From: Aureliella helgolandensis
GTDB lineage: Bacteria > Planctomycetota > Planctomycetia > Pirellulales > Pirellulaceae
Length of the DNA: 64,000 bases
Assembly (NCBI RefSeq): GCF_007752135.1
Contig: NZ_CP036298.1
Coordinates: forward strand, 3,596,001 to 3,660,000
Direction: 5' to 3'
Below the pieces are notes generated by a model, which was not told the origin of the DNA, made no database searches, and was given only the letters and a program-made list of their open reading frames with translations. This document shows, one piece after another, positions 36,677 through 46,109 of the stretch (the first letter of the stretch is position 1; each line of letters starts with the position of its first letter). Made by a program: the position numbers and the translations under genes.

Positions 36677-38677
36677 GTGGCCACCGCTCCAATCGAACCC
36701 CAAGAAACTCCGCGCGGCGATGTTAGCGGTTTTACTCGCTATCTGAAACATGATTTGATCTCTGGCTTGCTGGTCTTTTTGATCGCTCTGCCGCTTTGCT
36801 TGGGTATCTCCCTTGCGTGCGGCTATCCACCGATCGCGGGGATCTTCACAGCGATTATCGGCTCGATTCTTTGTACCTTCCTGAGTAATAGCGAGCTGAC
36901 TATCAAAGGCCCCGCGGCAGGTTTGATCGTAATTGCGATCGGCTGCATCGAGGACTTCGGTGGGAATGGCATGACGGGCGGATGGGGGGAGGCGGATATC
37001 ACCGCGTATAAAGCGGCACTGGCGATTGGAGTCGCAGCGGCAGTGCTGCAGATCCTGTTCGGCATCTTTCGCGCCGGAATTCTGGGAGAATTCTTCCCGA
37101 CCGCCGCAGTCCATGGAATGCTGGCCGCTATCGGGATCATCATCATGATCAAGCAGTTTCCAGTCGCGTTGGGAGTGATCGGAGCAGGCGGTGAACCACT
37201 GGAGATGCTGAAAGAGATTCCGCACTACTTGGCAGAAGCGAATCCAGCCATCGCCGCGATCGGTATCGTAAGCTTGGCGATCATGTTCGCATGGCCGTCT
37301 ATCCGTGAGCGTGTTGCGTTCCTAAAGGTGATTCCGGCGCCCTTGGTTGTCCTATTGGTTGCGGTTCCCATGGGGATGGGATTTGACCTGCTGCATGCGC
37401 ATCCCTATTCGCTGTCTAACCATGAATACCAATTGGGTGAACAGTACTTAGTGAAAATGCCCGACCGTGTTTTCGGTATGTTCGACGACATTACCTTTCC
37501 AGCATTCGCCGCGCTGCAACAGCTGAAAGCGTGGAAATGGGTGATGATGTTCTTCATCATCGGGACGCTCGAATCCCTGTTAAGTGCTAAGGCGATTGAT
37601 CTGCTGGATCCTTGGAAGCGCAAAACCAACATGAACCGCGACATGATTGCGGTTGGAGTTGCCAACTTAGCAGCCGCCGGCGTGGGCGGTCTGCCGATGA
37701 TTTCTGAGATCGTCCGTTCCAAAGCGAATATTGATAATGGTGCGAGAACTCGGTTTGCAGACATGTGGCACGGGATCTTCCTATTGCTGTGCGTTGCGTT
37801 GATGCCAACCATCCTGCACCGGATTCCCCTAGCTGCCTTGGCTGCGATGCTGGTCTACACCGGCTTTCGCCTAGCTCACCCCAGCGAATTTTTGCATGTT
37901 TGGCGAATTGGCAAAGAACAACTGGCCATTTTTGTGACCACAGCCGTGGTCGTTCTGGCCACCGATCTGCTGATTGGTGTTGCCGCCGGGATCATTTTGA
38001 AAATGCTGATCCATGTTTCCAACGGTATGCCTCTGAAGAGCATGTTTAAACCGTTTTTGGAGGTTCAAGACGTCGACGACAACACCAGCATCATCATTGC
38101 AAAAGAGTCGGCGGTGTTTAGTAACTGGATTCCATTCCGCCGCCAAATCGAACAGGTGGGATTGGTCCAACAACGCAACCTCATCGTGGACTTGTCTGGC
38201 GCGAATCTAGTCGATCACAGTGTGATGGAGAAACTGGAGGAGATGGGACGCGACTTCGATCAGGAGGGGCTTAAGTTCGAAGTTCGTGGCTTGGATTCAC
38301 TTACCCCTTGGGCCGGTGACGCGCATGCGGCCCGCAAAAAGGGGCTCGCGAGGGTGCGTCGAATCACAGTCGTGGCTGAGGAAACGTTGGAAGATAGCTT
38401 GATTCTGAAGTTTATTGAATTCGGTATTACGGGCTACACCTTGATGCATTGTTCGGGAGCCGGAAGACAGCAACTCAAGCTTGGCACGCAGCGTTCGCCG
38501 CAGGTTCGGATCGAAGTGATTGCTTCATTGAGCGTGTGCAACAGAATCGTTGATTACTTGCGATGCGAAATTCTGGAAAAGTATCGAGTGACTCTTTGCA
38601 TCGAAAATGTCGAAGTCGTCCGTGCGGCAGATTTTATTCCAGTCCTCGCAGAAGCGGAAGCTCATAAGCTCACCTGA
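36677..38677 (+). CDS. SulP-family bicarbonate-type transporter with C-terminal STAS-like and PII-like domains
   Basis: 666 residues from GTG 36677, with TAGGAAG upstream. Residues about 20-440 are the SulP core ([49 protein letters not shown]). Residues about 465-555 are STAS-like ([37 protein letters not shown]). Residues about 561-660 ([75 protein letters not shown]) read like a PII/SbtB-type signalling domain. The neighbours are dabA-dabB, so bicarbonate is the likely substrate. The PII assignment is by pattern and needs a profile search. Member of the same operon, 134 bp after the preceding gene. Confidence 0.88.
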   Translation: MATAPIEPQETPRGDVSGFTRYLKHDLISGLLVFLIALPLCLGISLACGYPPIAGIFTAIIGSILCTFLSNSELTIKGPAAGLIVIAIGCIEDFGGNGMTGGWGEADITAYKAALAIGVAAAVLQILFGIFRAGILGEFFPTAAVHGMLAAIGIIIMIKQFPVALGVIGAGGEPLEMLKEIPHYLAEANPAIAAIGIVSLAIMFAWPSIRERVAFLKVIPAPLVVLLVAVPMGMGFDLLHAHPYSLSNHEYQLGEQYLVKMPDRVFGMFDDITFPAFAALQQLKAWKWVMMFFIIGTLESLLSAKAIDLLDPWKRKTNMNRDMIAVGVANLAAAGVGGLPMISEIVRSKANIDNGARTRFADMWHGIFLLLCVALMPTILHRIPLAALAAMLVYTGFRLAHPSEFLHVWRIGKEQLAIFVTTAVVVLATDLLIGVAAGIILKMLIHVSNGMPLKSMFKPFLEVQDVDDNTSIIIAKESAVFSNWIPFRRQIEQVGLVQQRNLIVDLSGANLVDHSVMEKLEEMGRDFDQEGLKFEVRGLDSLTPWAGDAHAARKKGLARVRRITVVAEETLEDSLILKFIEFGITGYTLMHCSGAGRQQLKLGTQRSPQVRIEVIASLSVCNRIVDYLRCEILEKYRVTLCIENVEVVRAADFIPVLAEAEAHKLT

Positions 38678-39013
38678 TGGACGCATGGGACGCAGTGCAC
38701 TGCGTCCACAGGCCTGATGTCAGGGGACTTGGAAGAGGCGGCGCTCTTGAACCAACGGTCGGACAGATGGTTTACATCGAACCTCGCACCAGACAGATGG
38801 TATACGAGGTGCAAGAGGGGGATTGGTAATGGATGCCGAAGTCCCGAGAGCTCGTGCCTGAAGGCGAGCAGCACCGTGAAAACTAGTCGATAATGGTGAG
38901 GTTGCCGACTGCGGGAGAGACGGGATTGCCCGCTCTCTAGTAGTGAAAGTGCAGGAGACTACGGTCCCAAGATCCGGTTCGTTGGAAAGTGGAACTGGGG
39001 ACTCACAGGTGTG
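38678..39013. other. intergenic region between convergent sulP and porin genes, with a perfect palindrome
   Basis: The 20-bp sequence GGACGCAGTGCACTGCGTCC (38688-38707) is a perfect inverted repeat starting 11 bp after the sulP stop. It is a candidate terminator without a T-tract. The remaining 300 bp contain several short GC-rich hairpin-forming segments but no gene. Confidence 0.5.
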
Positions 39014-40525
39014 TTAGAAGTCAAGTTGCGCTCGGACAGCAAACAGGTCAGCGTTCGATCGATGGTTAATCGGACTGTTTAACATGGCATGAATGTAGTT
39101 GAACTGGAACTTAGTGTTCGGGTTGATATACCAATTGAGGCCGGATGTGAGATTATTCAAGCGACCACCTTGGATGTTCTTGTCGTTCAAATCAATGTAC
39201 GACCAGCGTCCTGCAAGTTCCAAGGCCCCAATTCCTCCATCCTTCCCGACACTTCGATTCGGTTGAACTCGACCAAAGACGCCACCTTTTCCGTTGTAGG
39301 GACGCGACTCACCGGTCAAGAAGTAGCCTGCATTGGCGTAAGCGCCTGGCAGAGTTAGGGCGGAGTCGTCCTGTCGGCTGACAACTGCAACGATCGCTTC
39401 GGATTGTGCATAGAACGATCCGTAGGACATTGCCAACTCCACATTGGCCAGGTTGACGTGGTCTGTGGCGATTAAGCCGGTGTCAACGAAGGGTGGCAGG
39501 TTGGTTGGAACGCCTGTGGGCAGGGCAGCACCGCCACCTGTTTCGCCAACAAAGAGTTCGGGCTGGTTGCGGTATTGGATCAAGTCGTTCGCGGGGTCGA
39601 TGTAGCTATAGCCACCACCGATATGCAGCAAGCCATTCCCCTCATCCTCCTTGAACAGCAGGCCGGTTATGCGTGAGGCAAGCCCGTAGCCGCCATTATC
39701 CCCCACGTTGCCTCCATAGGTATCGGTTGGAAAGCGAAAACCCGAAATGGCCCAGGTCGCAAGTTCGTCTTCGCGATAGCCGTGAAGCATGGTTCCGATT
39801 TGTCGGAAAGGCAAGAAGGCGAATGGCAAACCACGTTCAAGAAAAGTCATTTCTTTGACGCTTGTCAAACCGTCCATCCCAAAGGGTTGACGGTACTGGC
39901 CAATGCGTAACTTATTACTACCGAGCACATCGTCGATGTCCATCCAGACATCCATGAAACTTGGCCGCCCAGGAAACGCAAAGTCCATTTCAAGCATGTA
40001 AGCGATATTGTCCCATGCTTGCCCGGTGGCTGCGATTCGAGCGCGACGAAAATCAGCACCATCCTGCACGTCACCATCGGCCGCAACGCCCTTGCCCACT
40101 GCCACTCGATTATCCAGGCTCTGGCTGGCCCACAGCGCGTCCGCTTGAAAAAATCCAGTCAGTCGGGCCGTGGGGAATTTCGGTTTTTCCATCGCTGGTG
40201 GAGTGCACCACAGCATTCCTGACGTAGCCGATTGGTCGTTTGCCAATTTCGTAGGGGAGGATGTCGGGGGGCCAATCCTCAACGCTTGCAATTCGTCGAT
40301 CTGCTGTTGGAGACGCGTCGCCTCTTGCTGCCATTGACTGGGCGGCGAGGAGCTCTCAGAGAACTCAGCCTGGGAATTCACTTCCCACGACTGCGGTGAT
40401 TGTGCCAGAACTGGAGACGAAACCGCCCAGGCAGCGGTAGAGAATGAGCTACTAAGAACAGCGAACAGTCGCAGGAAATGGAGAAATTTGCCACTCTGGC
40501 AGAGACTGGTGTGTCGTAGATTCAT
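39014..40525 (-). CDS. outer-membrane porin, OprP/phosphate-selective type
   Basis: 503 residues with a signal peptide ([20 protein letters not shown], then AQSPQSW) and a coiled-coil segment ([20 protein letters not shown]), as in planctomycete Porin_O_P proteins. The barrel follows ([45 protein letters not shown], and the terminal strands [18 protein letters not shown] ending VRAQLDF with a final Phe). Anions are the usual cargo of this family. Convergent to the dab-sulP operon, so an anion role in carbon uptake is possible but unproven. Confidence 0.88.
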   Translation of the reverse strand: MNLRHTSLCQSGKFLHFLRLFAVLSSSFSTAAWAVSSPVLAQSPQSWEVNSQAEFSESSSPPSQWQQEATRLQQQIDELQALRIGPPTSSPTKLANDQSATSGMLWCTPPAMEKPKFPTARLTGFFQADALWASQSLDNRVAVGKGVAADGDVQDGADFRRARIAATGQAWDNIAYMLEMDFAFPGRPSFMDVWMDIDDVLGSNKLRIGQYRQPFGMDGLTSVKEMTFLERGLPFAFLPFRQIGTMLHGYREDELATWAISGFRFPTDTYGGNVGDNGGYGLASRITGLLFKEDEGNGLLHIGGGYSYIDPANDLIQYRNQPELFVGETGGGAALPTGVPTNLPPFVDTGLIATDHVNLANVELAMSYGSFYAQSEAIVAVVSRQDDSALTLPGAYANAGYFLTGESRPYNGKGGVFGRVQPNRSVGKDGGIGALELAGRWSYIDLNDKNIQGGRLNNLTSGLNWYINPNTKFQFNYIHAMLNSPINHRSNADLFAVRAQLDF

Positions 40526-41140
40526 GCCTGGAAAATCCCTCAGCGAATGGAGTGTAAGACTCGATGCGCAGCGGTGTCACCGATACGATTCCCCATATCG
40601 CTTTTATCGGCATAACCGGTATTACCCTTGAAGCAAATCCTGTCCCGAGGAGAGTGTTTGCGGAATATGTTAAAGTTGAACGGCGGTGTAGACGCCCGTC
40701 AGCCATGGTGCCCTGTACCCGCAGATCCATATTGGTTTTCGGCGGTGCGCCTTTGCGAGCGGGACTGGATTTAAGGCAACTCCAAAGTTGACGGCTTGTT
40801 GAAATGTTGCCCACCGTTTGGCGGCTTGCATGAATTTCTTGGCGGTGCAATCCCGATGCTCAATGCGCTCCCCGAACTGTATTGCAGCAGCAACCAATCG
40901 GCGTTGCATACGGGCATGTTGAACATGAAAGCGATTGGGGGTGCGCGAAGGTAATTCCTCGAATGCCCCTGTGCCAGCAACACCGATCCTTGCTCACGGG
41001 GCGGGTTGCGATTTCGACAAGTAGTGTGGTAGCGGGGTGCTATCTCAAGAGCCAGCTGAGCGGCGAGGGGGCTTTCGACGAGCTGCTGAGTAGGGAAGCT
41101 TGGCTTCAGCTGTTGCGAGACTTGGGGGGATGTCCCTTGC
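40526..41140. other. intergenic region upstream of porin, up to the insertion sequence
   Basis: This should include the porin promoter (on the minus strand). I could not identify a convincing promoter, gene or repeat; the open frame at 40564-40791 has no support. Confidence 0.4.
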
Positions 41141-42584
41141 GTTGTTAAAACTGTTGGTGGTCTCGCTGGCTAAAGGGTACTGGAAAAGGTCTTTAGGATC
41201 AAACAGGTGGTGGAACTAAAGTGATGGGGCCCGTGCCGTCGCCGGAGCCGTAGGCGACGGCACGGGCCCCGACGGCGGCTTTGTTGGTGTAGCCGCGTGT
41301 TCTCTCGCTAGGGCGGCAATCAGCTTAGGTAGTTCCTTGTGGCCGCTGATTCGATGGAACCCCTTTTCGGCCTCAAGCAGTGCGTAGGACAGCCAGCGAC
41401 TCGCCTGATCCGTGTCGGCTCGGAATCGTGTTACACGCCCCAAGCGGCGACGCGTGTTCAGGAAGGAGTTCTCAATCGCGTTGGTACTTAGCAGTGAACG
41501 ATGGAGCGTGTTTGGCACTTCGAGTCGGTGAAGGGCTAGCAGGTCCTCACCGGCCTCATGAAGGCTCTTAAACGCTTCGGCATTGAGAGGCTCAAGGAAT
41601 GCCTCTAGCTCGCCGACGACCTCTTGTGCGGCGGTATAACCCTGCACGCTACGGAGTCGTCTAAACAGCCGAGCGAGTTCACCCGTATGACGCTTCGATA
41701 GCTTGCCACGAATGTTGCGTTCCTTGTGAACTAAGCAGCGTTGGATGACCGAGTCGGGGAAGTGCTCCTTGACCGCTTTGCGAAGCACATCGCTGCCATC
41801 CAGGACTGCCAGTAAGCGCTGCGAGCAAGTAAAGCCGCGACGGGCCAAGCGAGCAAGCAATTCATTGGATACAACTGCATTTTCACTACTGCCCAGCGCA
41901 AAGTCGAGCACATGCTTGCAGCCTTCAGAATCAATACCGAGAGCAACCACTGCCGTCTGGTCTGAGCTTAGCCGGATACCATCGAGCATCAGAATGCACC
42001 ACGTATGCCCCGACAGATCACGGCTGCGTAGCTCGTCGATCAATCGTGTTCCCGCCTCTTGCCATAGACGCGAGACGCTCGAGCGGCTTACGCCTGGCGA
42101 CTTCGGCTTCACCACAGACATCTGACGAGTGCTTACCCCAGACATCAACGCTTGAATTACAGCCTTCTCCAGCTGCTCAGGATCGTTGGCGGCAGCGTAG
42201 CTGATCAGCTCCACTTCGCGGCTTCCCCCCGCCTCCTGACGCTCGCGAACTCGCGGACGCGTCACCGACTCCCGTTCACCTTCGACCAAGATGCGTCCCG
42301 CGGCGCTACCAGCTCGATAGGTCCGACAATCGCTCGGGGCGTGCTTTGGGCCGCACAGTTCAGCCACTTCGGCAGCCATTACCTCACAGGCCATCTTCAC
42401 GATCGAGCCCCGTAAGAATTCGCGAAACACTTCGCCAACTTCAGCGTTCGAAACTTGCCCAAGCTCGCGCAACAAACTAGATTCAGTCATGGTGGTCTCC
42501 CCGTCGGCGGTAACCGACGTAAATTGGAAAATGCAGAAGGCAATATATTGCCTTCTGGGAGACCACCTTTCAACTTTTAACAAC
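41141..42584 (-). mobile_element. IS256-family insertion sequence
   Basis: A 1444-bp element with one transposase gene. The ends are imperfect inverted repeats of about 27 bp: left GTTGTTAAAACTGTTGGTGG, then TCTC, and right (reverse complement) GTTGTTAAAAGTTGAAAGGT, then GGTCTC. No 8-9 bp target duplication could be found: the left flank is GTCCCTTGC and the right flank GATTCGGAC. It lies between the porin and CorA genes and interrupts no recognised gene. Confidence 0.8.
41216..42490 (-). CDS. IS256-family (Mutator-like) transposase
   Basis: 424 residues from the ATG at 42490; the frame is open upstream to 42667, beyond the IS end. It contains the DDE-type signatures of the family: HTWCILMLDGIRLS (first Asp), LLAVLDGSDVLRKAVKEHFP, the conserved RCLVHKERNIRGKLSKRH, and the C-terminal LLSTNAIENSFLNTRRRLGR (catalytic Glu in NAIE). 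The protein is intact and the IS looks capable of transposition. Confidence 0.95.
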   Translation of the reverse strand: MTESSLLRELGQVSNAEVGEVFREFLRGSIVKMACEVMAAEVAELCGPKHAPSDCRTYRAGSAAGRILVEGERESVTRPRVRERQEAGGSREVELISYAAANDPEQLEKAVIQALMSGVSTRQMSVVKPKSPGVSRSSVSRLWQEAGTRLIDELRSRDLSGHTWCILMLDGIRLSSDQTAVVALGIDSEGCKHVLDFALGSSENAVVSNELLARLARRGFTCSQRLLAVLDGSDVLRKAVKEHFPDSVIQRCLVHKERNIRGKLSKRHTGELARLFRRLRSVQGYTAAQEVVGELEAFLEPLNAEAFKSLHEAGEDLLALHRLEVPNTLHRSLLSTNAIENSFLNTRRRLGRVTRFRADTDQASRWLSYALLEAEKGFHRISGHKELPKLIAALAREHAATPTKPPSGPVPSPTAPATARAPSL

Positions 42585-42684
42585 GATTCGGACGCTTCCA
42601 GACTTGGGACGCGAGTTCGACGCGAGAACTCGAGATGCTCTTGAACCGGCAGGTTGCCAAGCGTCACGAACTTGGTCGTTGAGA

Positions 42685-43866
42685 TCAGGAGCTTAGCCAG
42701 CCCTTACGTTGAAAGTACCAAACCATTGCCAGTGTCGTGGCGGTCATTACAGCCAGTGCGAAGGGGTAACCGTACGTCCAATTGAGTTCCGGCATGTTGA
42801 GCGTAGAAACATTCGTGTTGAAGTTCATGCCGTACAGGCCTGCCACGAACGTCAGGGGGATAAACAGCGTCGCAATGATGGTCAAGAACTTCATGATCTG
42901 GTTCATGCGGTTGCTGACGACCGTCAAATAGTAGTCCCGCAAGTCCGCACATAGTTCACGATCGGTTTCAATCACATCGATAATCTGCACCGTGTGGTCG
43001 TAGCAGTCTCGCAGGTACAAATCCGTTTCGTCGGATATCAGATCCCCCGAATCTCGGATCAACGTGTTGATCGCATCACGGAGTGGCCAAATAGCCCGCC
43101 GGATCATTCGCAACTCAGACCGCACGTTGTGGATGCGATGAATCAAATCTTGCTCGCAACTGGCCGAGATCAAGTCGTCCAGAGAATCCAGGCTTTCGCC
43201 GTGCTTTTCCAGGGCTGGAAAGAACTCGTCGATGACGGCATCCAATAGCGTGTATAGCAGATAGTCAGCGCCCGACTCTCGGATGCGTCCTCGGTTCGTG
43301 CGGATGCGCCTGTGGACCTCGTCGAAACATTCAACACCGCGTTCCCGAAAGGTAATGACGAAGTTGCGGCCTAGAAACATCGCGACTTGACGCATGTCGA
43401 GCGCGTCTACATCGGAGTCGGCTTCTGTCCTACCGTCCACTTCCGAATGAGAGCGAGCGATCACAAACAGGTAGTCCCCATACATTTCAACCTTGGGCCG
43501 CTGGTGGACGTTGACGACGTCTTCGAGCGCAAGCGGATGCAATTTAAATATTTTTCCAACTTGTTCAATCACGTCTGCGTCGCCCAAACCATCGATGTCC
43601 AACCAAGTCACTGGCGATTTTGCAATCTGATGGACCAAATCGCCGATTTCCGGGACTTCAATGTCACGCAGCTGCTCGCGGGGTTGCTCCGCTCGATCGT
43701 CGACCGCTCGCGGAACGGAACCGTATTGCATCAACCGAATCTTCGGTTTTGCACTGTAGGCTTGTGGCTGGATGGTTCCTGGAAGTTGGGCCGTTCCGGC
43801 GGGACGATGAAATCGGCGTCTCCGACGATGGGACAGCTTGAGTCCGTGCGAGTGTCTTTTGCTCAA
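42685..43866 (-). CDS. corA: CorA-family magnesium/cobalt transporter
   Basis: CorA forms a pentamer that conducts Mg2+. The C-terminal pair of helices carries the GMN signature as YGMNF (TFVAGLYGMNFNTNVSTLNM), and the family ends with two membrane spans and a short basic tail. The large cytoplasmic domain includes FKLHPLALEDVVNVHQRPKV and EFFPALEKHGESLDSLDDLI. The start is uncertain: no ATG precedes the conserved RRRRRFHRPAG segment closely. A TTG at 43866 gives 393 residues, and an in-frame start at 43968 would add 34. Confidence 0.9.
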   Translation of the reverse strand: MSKRHSHGLKLSHRRRRRFHRPAGTAQLPGTIQPQAYSAKPKIRLMQYGSVPRAVDDRAEQPREQLRDIEVPEIGDLVHQIAKSPVTWLDIDGLGDADVIEQVGKIFKLHPLALEDVVNVHQRPKVEMYGDYLFVIARSHSEVDGRTEADSDVDALDMRQVAMFLGRNFVITFRERGVECFDEVHRRIRTNRGRIRESGADYLLYTLLDAVIDEFFPALEKHGESLDSLDDLISASCEQDLIHRIHNVRSELRMIRRAIWPLRDAINTLIRDSGDLISDETDLYLRDCYDHTVQIIDVIETDRELCADLRDYYLTVVSNRMNQIMKFLTIIATLFIPLTFVAGLYGMNFNTNVSTLNMPELNWTYGYPFALAVMTATTLAMVWYFQRKGWLSS

Positions 43867-44868
43867 GGAATTCGCCTGATGGTGTGGAAATGCACTGGCC
43901 AGTCGGCCGTTTCGGGGATGGGCGTCCTCGTAACCACGATTCTTCCCACGCAAAGGCACGTTCCCCAACGCACCAGTATCCTTACGAAGCTTGTCGGTTG
44001 CCGCAAGTACGCCAACCGCGAGGGGCTAGCTGGTTCTGCCCGTAGGCCATTGGTACTTGGCTTCCAATCCTGGGCTCAACGTTCTGAACTGACTCGGTAA
44101 CGTCGCAATTCGTGGCCAACTGCTGCCCCCGATCCTGAATTGCGTAACGCCAGACTCGTTGCATTGCCGCTTGTTGATAAACTTAACCGCGGAGTAAGCC
44201 AGCCTGCAGAGAGTTGACTTCAGCCGTGCGATTCGGGGGGCATTGATGGACGGCAGTTGAATGGGCTTCGCAGTCAACAACTCGAGTTGTTGGGGTTGTA
44301 CGGTGGAGGCGTTTTGCGAGCCGCGCCTGCTGAGGGGTGCGCCTCATCGACACACCGCGAGCCATAGGGGCACACTCGCCATGAGCGGCAGGAGATCCGG
44401 GAGGGGGTGCAGTAAAAATTCAGCTTGGGGCTCGCAAAATACATGTTGACATATCGCGACCTGCCGATAAGTTGTTAGTGAGGGGAGCGGGGGAATGGAA
44501 CGCTGTTCATGAAAATGGAAAAGCCTCGCAAGGGAGCATGCACCGCCAGCGGTTTGCTAAAGACTGCCGGGTGTTGGGCAGTGCCCACTCACGTTGTTCA
44601 TCAGCGGATCGTGCCGTGGCTGCGGCACGGTACATGAATTGCCTGTGGCTTGCACTATTGGACACGCGGGGTGGCGTCGACCGTGCTACTGGTGAAAGAC
44701 AGCACGAGATGCATGGCCTGAGGGGCTTCCCTGGAAGCGTGAGCTGAGCACGATGCGCGAACTGCGGTAGAACGCGAGTTGGAACGGTCATGGGGAACCC
44801 CGGCGAGTTGCAAACCCCTTGGAACTGGCTGAATTGGCATGAATTTTAGAACAAATAGGAACGGAAGT
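43867..44868. other. long intergenic region with a consensus-like promoter
   Basis: About 1 kb without a supported gene, apart from a possible extension of the CorA N-terminus (to 43968). Several short frames on both strands look like chance. A sigma-70-like promoter is found at 44446-44473. Confidence 0.5.
44446..44473 (+). promoter_or_regulatory. sigma-70-type promoter
   Basis: TTGACA (44446-44451), then a 16-bp spacer and TAAGTT (44468-44473). The -35 box is perfect; the -10 is weaker, with an overlapping GATAAG. It points toward the lipoprotein gene starting at 44869, giving a leader of about 390 nt that could contain a small RNA or attenuator. No structure was established. Confidence 0.45.
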
Positions 44869-45486
44869 ATGAATCGTCCACTCTCCCCGAGGTCGGCTTG
44901 GGTCGCATGTCTATCGGCCGCAGTGCTGAGTTTGGGGTGCCAGCGTGATGGCGTCGCGCCTCCTGCTCAATCGCAGTCCGACGTGATTGGCGAAGTCGCA
45001 ATTGTTGCGGATTCTGAGCCGACGGAACTGCAACGCACCGAGTTGTTGGCTGCGAAGGACGCATTGTTTCAGCAGCTGTCTGATAAACTGAGGCAGGCGA
45101 TGTCGCAAGGGCCCGCCCAAGCGATCGTGGTTTGCCAACAGGAGGCCTCGAAAATTGCGATGGCTGTGGGGGAGGAGCAGGGCGTGGAGATCGGACGCGT
45201 TGGGGTTCGACTTCGAAATCCTAGCAATACCGGACCTGAGTGGGCCGCACCCATGATTGCGTCCCAAAGAGATACACCATTTTTCGCAAACCTAAGCAAT
45301 GGTAACGTTGCAGCGCTGCTTCCCATCAAGCTGCAACCGCAGTGTTTAATGTGTCACGGCCCCAAGGAACAAATTGCTCCCATCATTCGCGACCAACTCA
45401 CCAAACTCTATCCCGACGATGAAGCCACCGGCTTTCAGGAAGGCGAGTTGCGAGGTTGGTTCTGGATCGAAAAACCATCGAGTTGA
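44869..45486 (+). CDS. DUF3365-family c-type heme lipoprotein
   Basis: 205 residues from the ATG at 44869, preceded by AGGAACGGAAG; an in-frame ATG at 44839 lacks such a site. The signal peptide ends in a lipobox (SAAVLSLGC), predicting a lipid-anchored periplasmic protein. The body matches the Tll0287/DUF3365 heme domain: IVVCQQEASKIAMAVGEEQG, RLRNPSNTGPEWAAP, and a CLMCHG heme-binding site near the end, with LYPDDEATGFQEGELRGWFW. These domains may sense redox or gases. It precedes a rhodanese and an oxidoreductase gene in the same direction. Confidence 0.85.
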   Translation: MNRPLSPRSAWVACLSAAVLSLGCQRDGVAPPAQSQSDVIGEVAIVADSEPTELQRTELLAAKDALFQQLSDKLRQAMSQGPAQAIVVCQQEASKIAMAVGEEQGVEIGRVGVRLRNPSNTGPEWAAPMIASQRDTPFFANLSNGNVAALLPIKLQPQCLMCHGPKEQIAPIIRDQLTKLYPDDEATGFQEGELRGWFWIEKPSS

Positions 45487-45578
45487 TCCTTCGCAATCGC
45501 GACGCACACTCGTCTCGGAGGTGTGCTACAGCTGCTCGCCACGCGGGCCCATATTACACTCATCAAGGACAGGTACGC

Positions 45579-46109
45579 ATGAAGGCGTTTTACACTTTTA
45601 TTGCCGCTCTATCGCTCATCTGCGTTTCCAGCACTCCTGCAAACGCTCAATTTGGAAGCTTGTTTGGTAGCGGCCCTAAAGTCGAAACGATCGATACTCG
45701 CTCGCTGTCCGAGTTGCTCAGTCAGCATCAGAAGCTCATCAAAGAAGCAGAACAGACTGGCAAGGATGTTCCGGATGCCAAGTTCGTTGTGGTCGATGTT
45801 CGTTTGGAACAAGAAATCAACGTATCGATCATTCCAGGCGCAATCACAAAGACTCAGTACGAACAGGACTCCGAACGGTACCGAGGTTGGCTGGTAATTC
45901 CCTACTGCACCGTGGGCGTACGCAGCGGAGCGTACGCGAAAGAATTGGCGAGTAAGAACATCACAGTCAAGAACTACAAAGGCAGCATCTTAAAGTGGGT
46001 TGAAGCTGGCCTGCCGCTGGTTACGCTCGAGGGGAAACCGACCCGTCGCGTTCACACTTACAGCGATCGCTATCGAATTCCTGCCAACTACGAGCAGGTG
46101 ACGCGGTGA
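45579..46109 (+). CDS. exported rhodanese-like protein
   Basis: 176 residues from the ATG at 45579, with a signal peptide ending ANAQF. The rhodanese-type core (FVVVDVRLEQEINVSIIPGA) includes a Cys in YCTVGVRSGAYAKELASKN, the position of the sulfur-carrying catalytic residue in rhodaneses, followed by the usual VKNYKGSILKWVEAGLPLV. It would carry persulfide or a similar sulfur group in the periplasm. Its stop overlaps the GTG start of the oxidoreductase that follows (GTGA, 46106-46109), so the two are probably made together. Confidence 0.87.
   Translation: MKAFYTFIAALSLICVSSTPANAQFGSLFGSGPKVETIDTRSLSELLSQHQKLIKEAEQTGKDVPDAKFVVVDVRLEQEINVSIIPGAITKTQYEQDSERYRGWLVIPYCTVGVRSGAYAKELASKNITVKNYKGSILKWVEAGLPLVTLEGKPTRRVHTYSDRYRIPANYEQVTR

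Noticed and set aside
38710-39000. Possible group II intron or structured RNA between sulP and porin
   Set aside because: Some short GC-rich hairpins are visible, but I found neither a domain V-like motif nor a reverse transcriptase gene.
40564-40791. 75-codon plus-strand frame upstream of the porin
   Set aside because: No ribosome binding site or domain; probably chance in the porin promoter region.
42491-42667. Longer start of the IS256 transposase
   Set aside because: The extension passes beyond the inverted repeat at the element end; the ATG at 42490 lies inside the element.
44472-44747. 91-codon frame after the promoter at 44446
   Set aside because: No homology or gene-like composition; the next gene has its own start at 44869.
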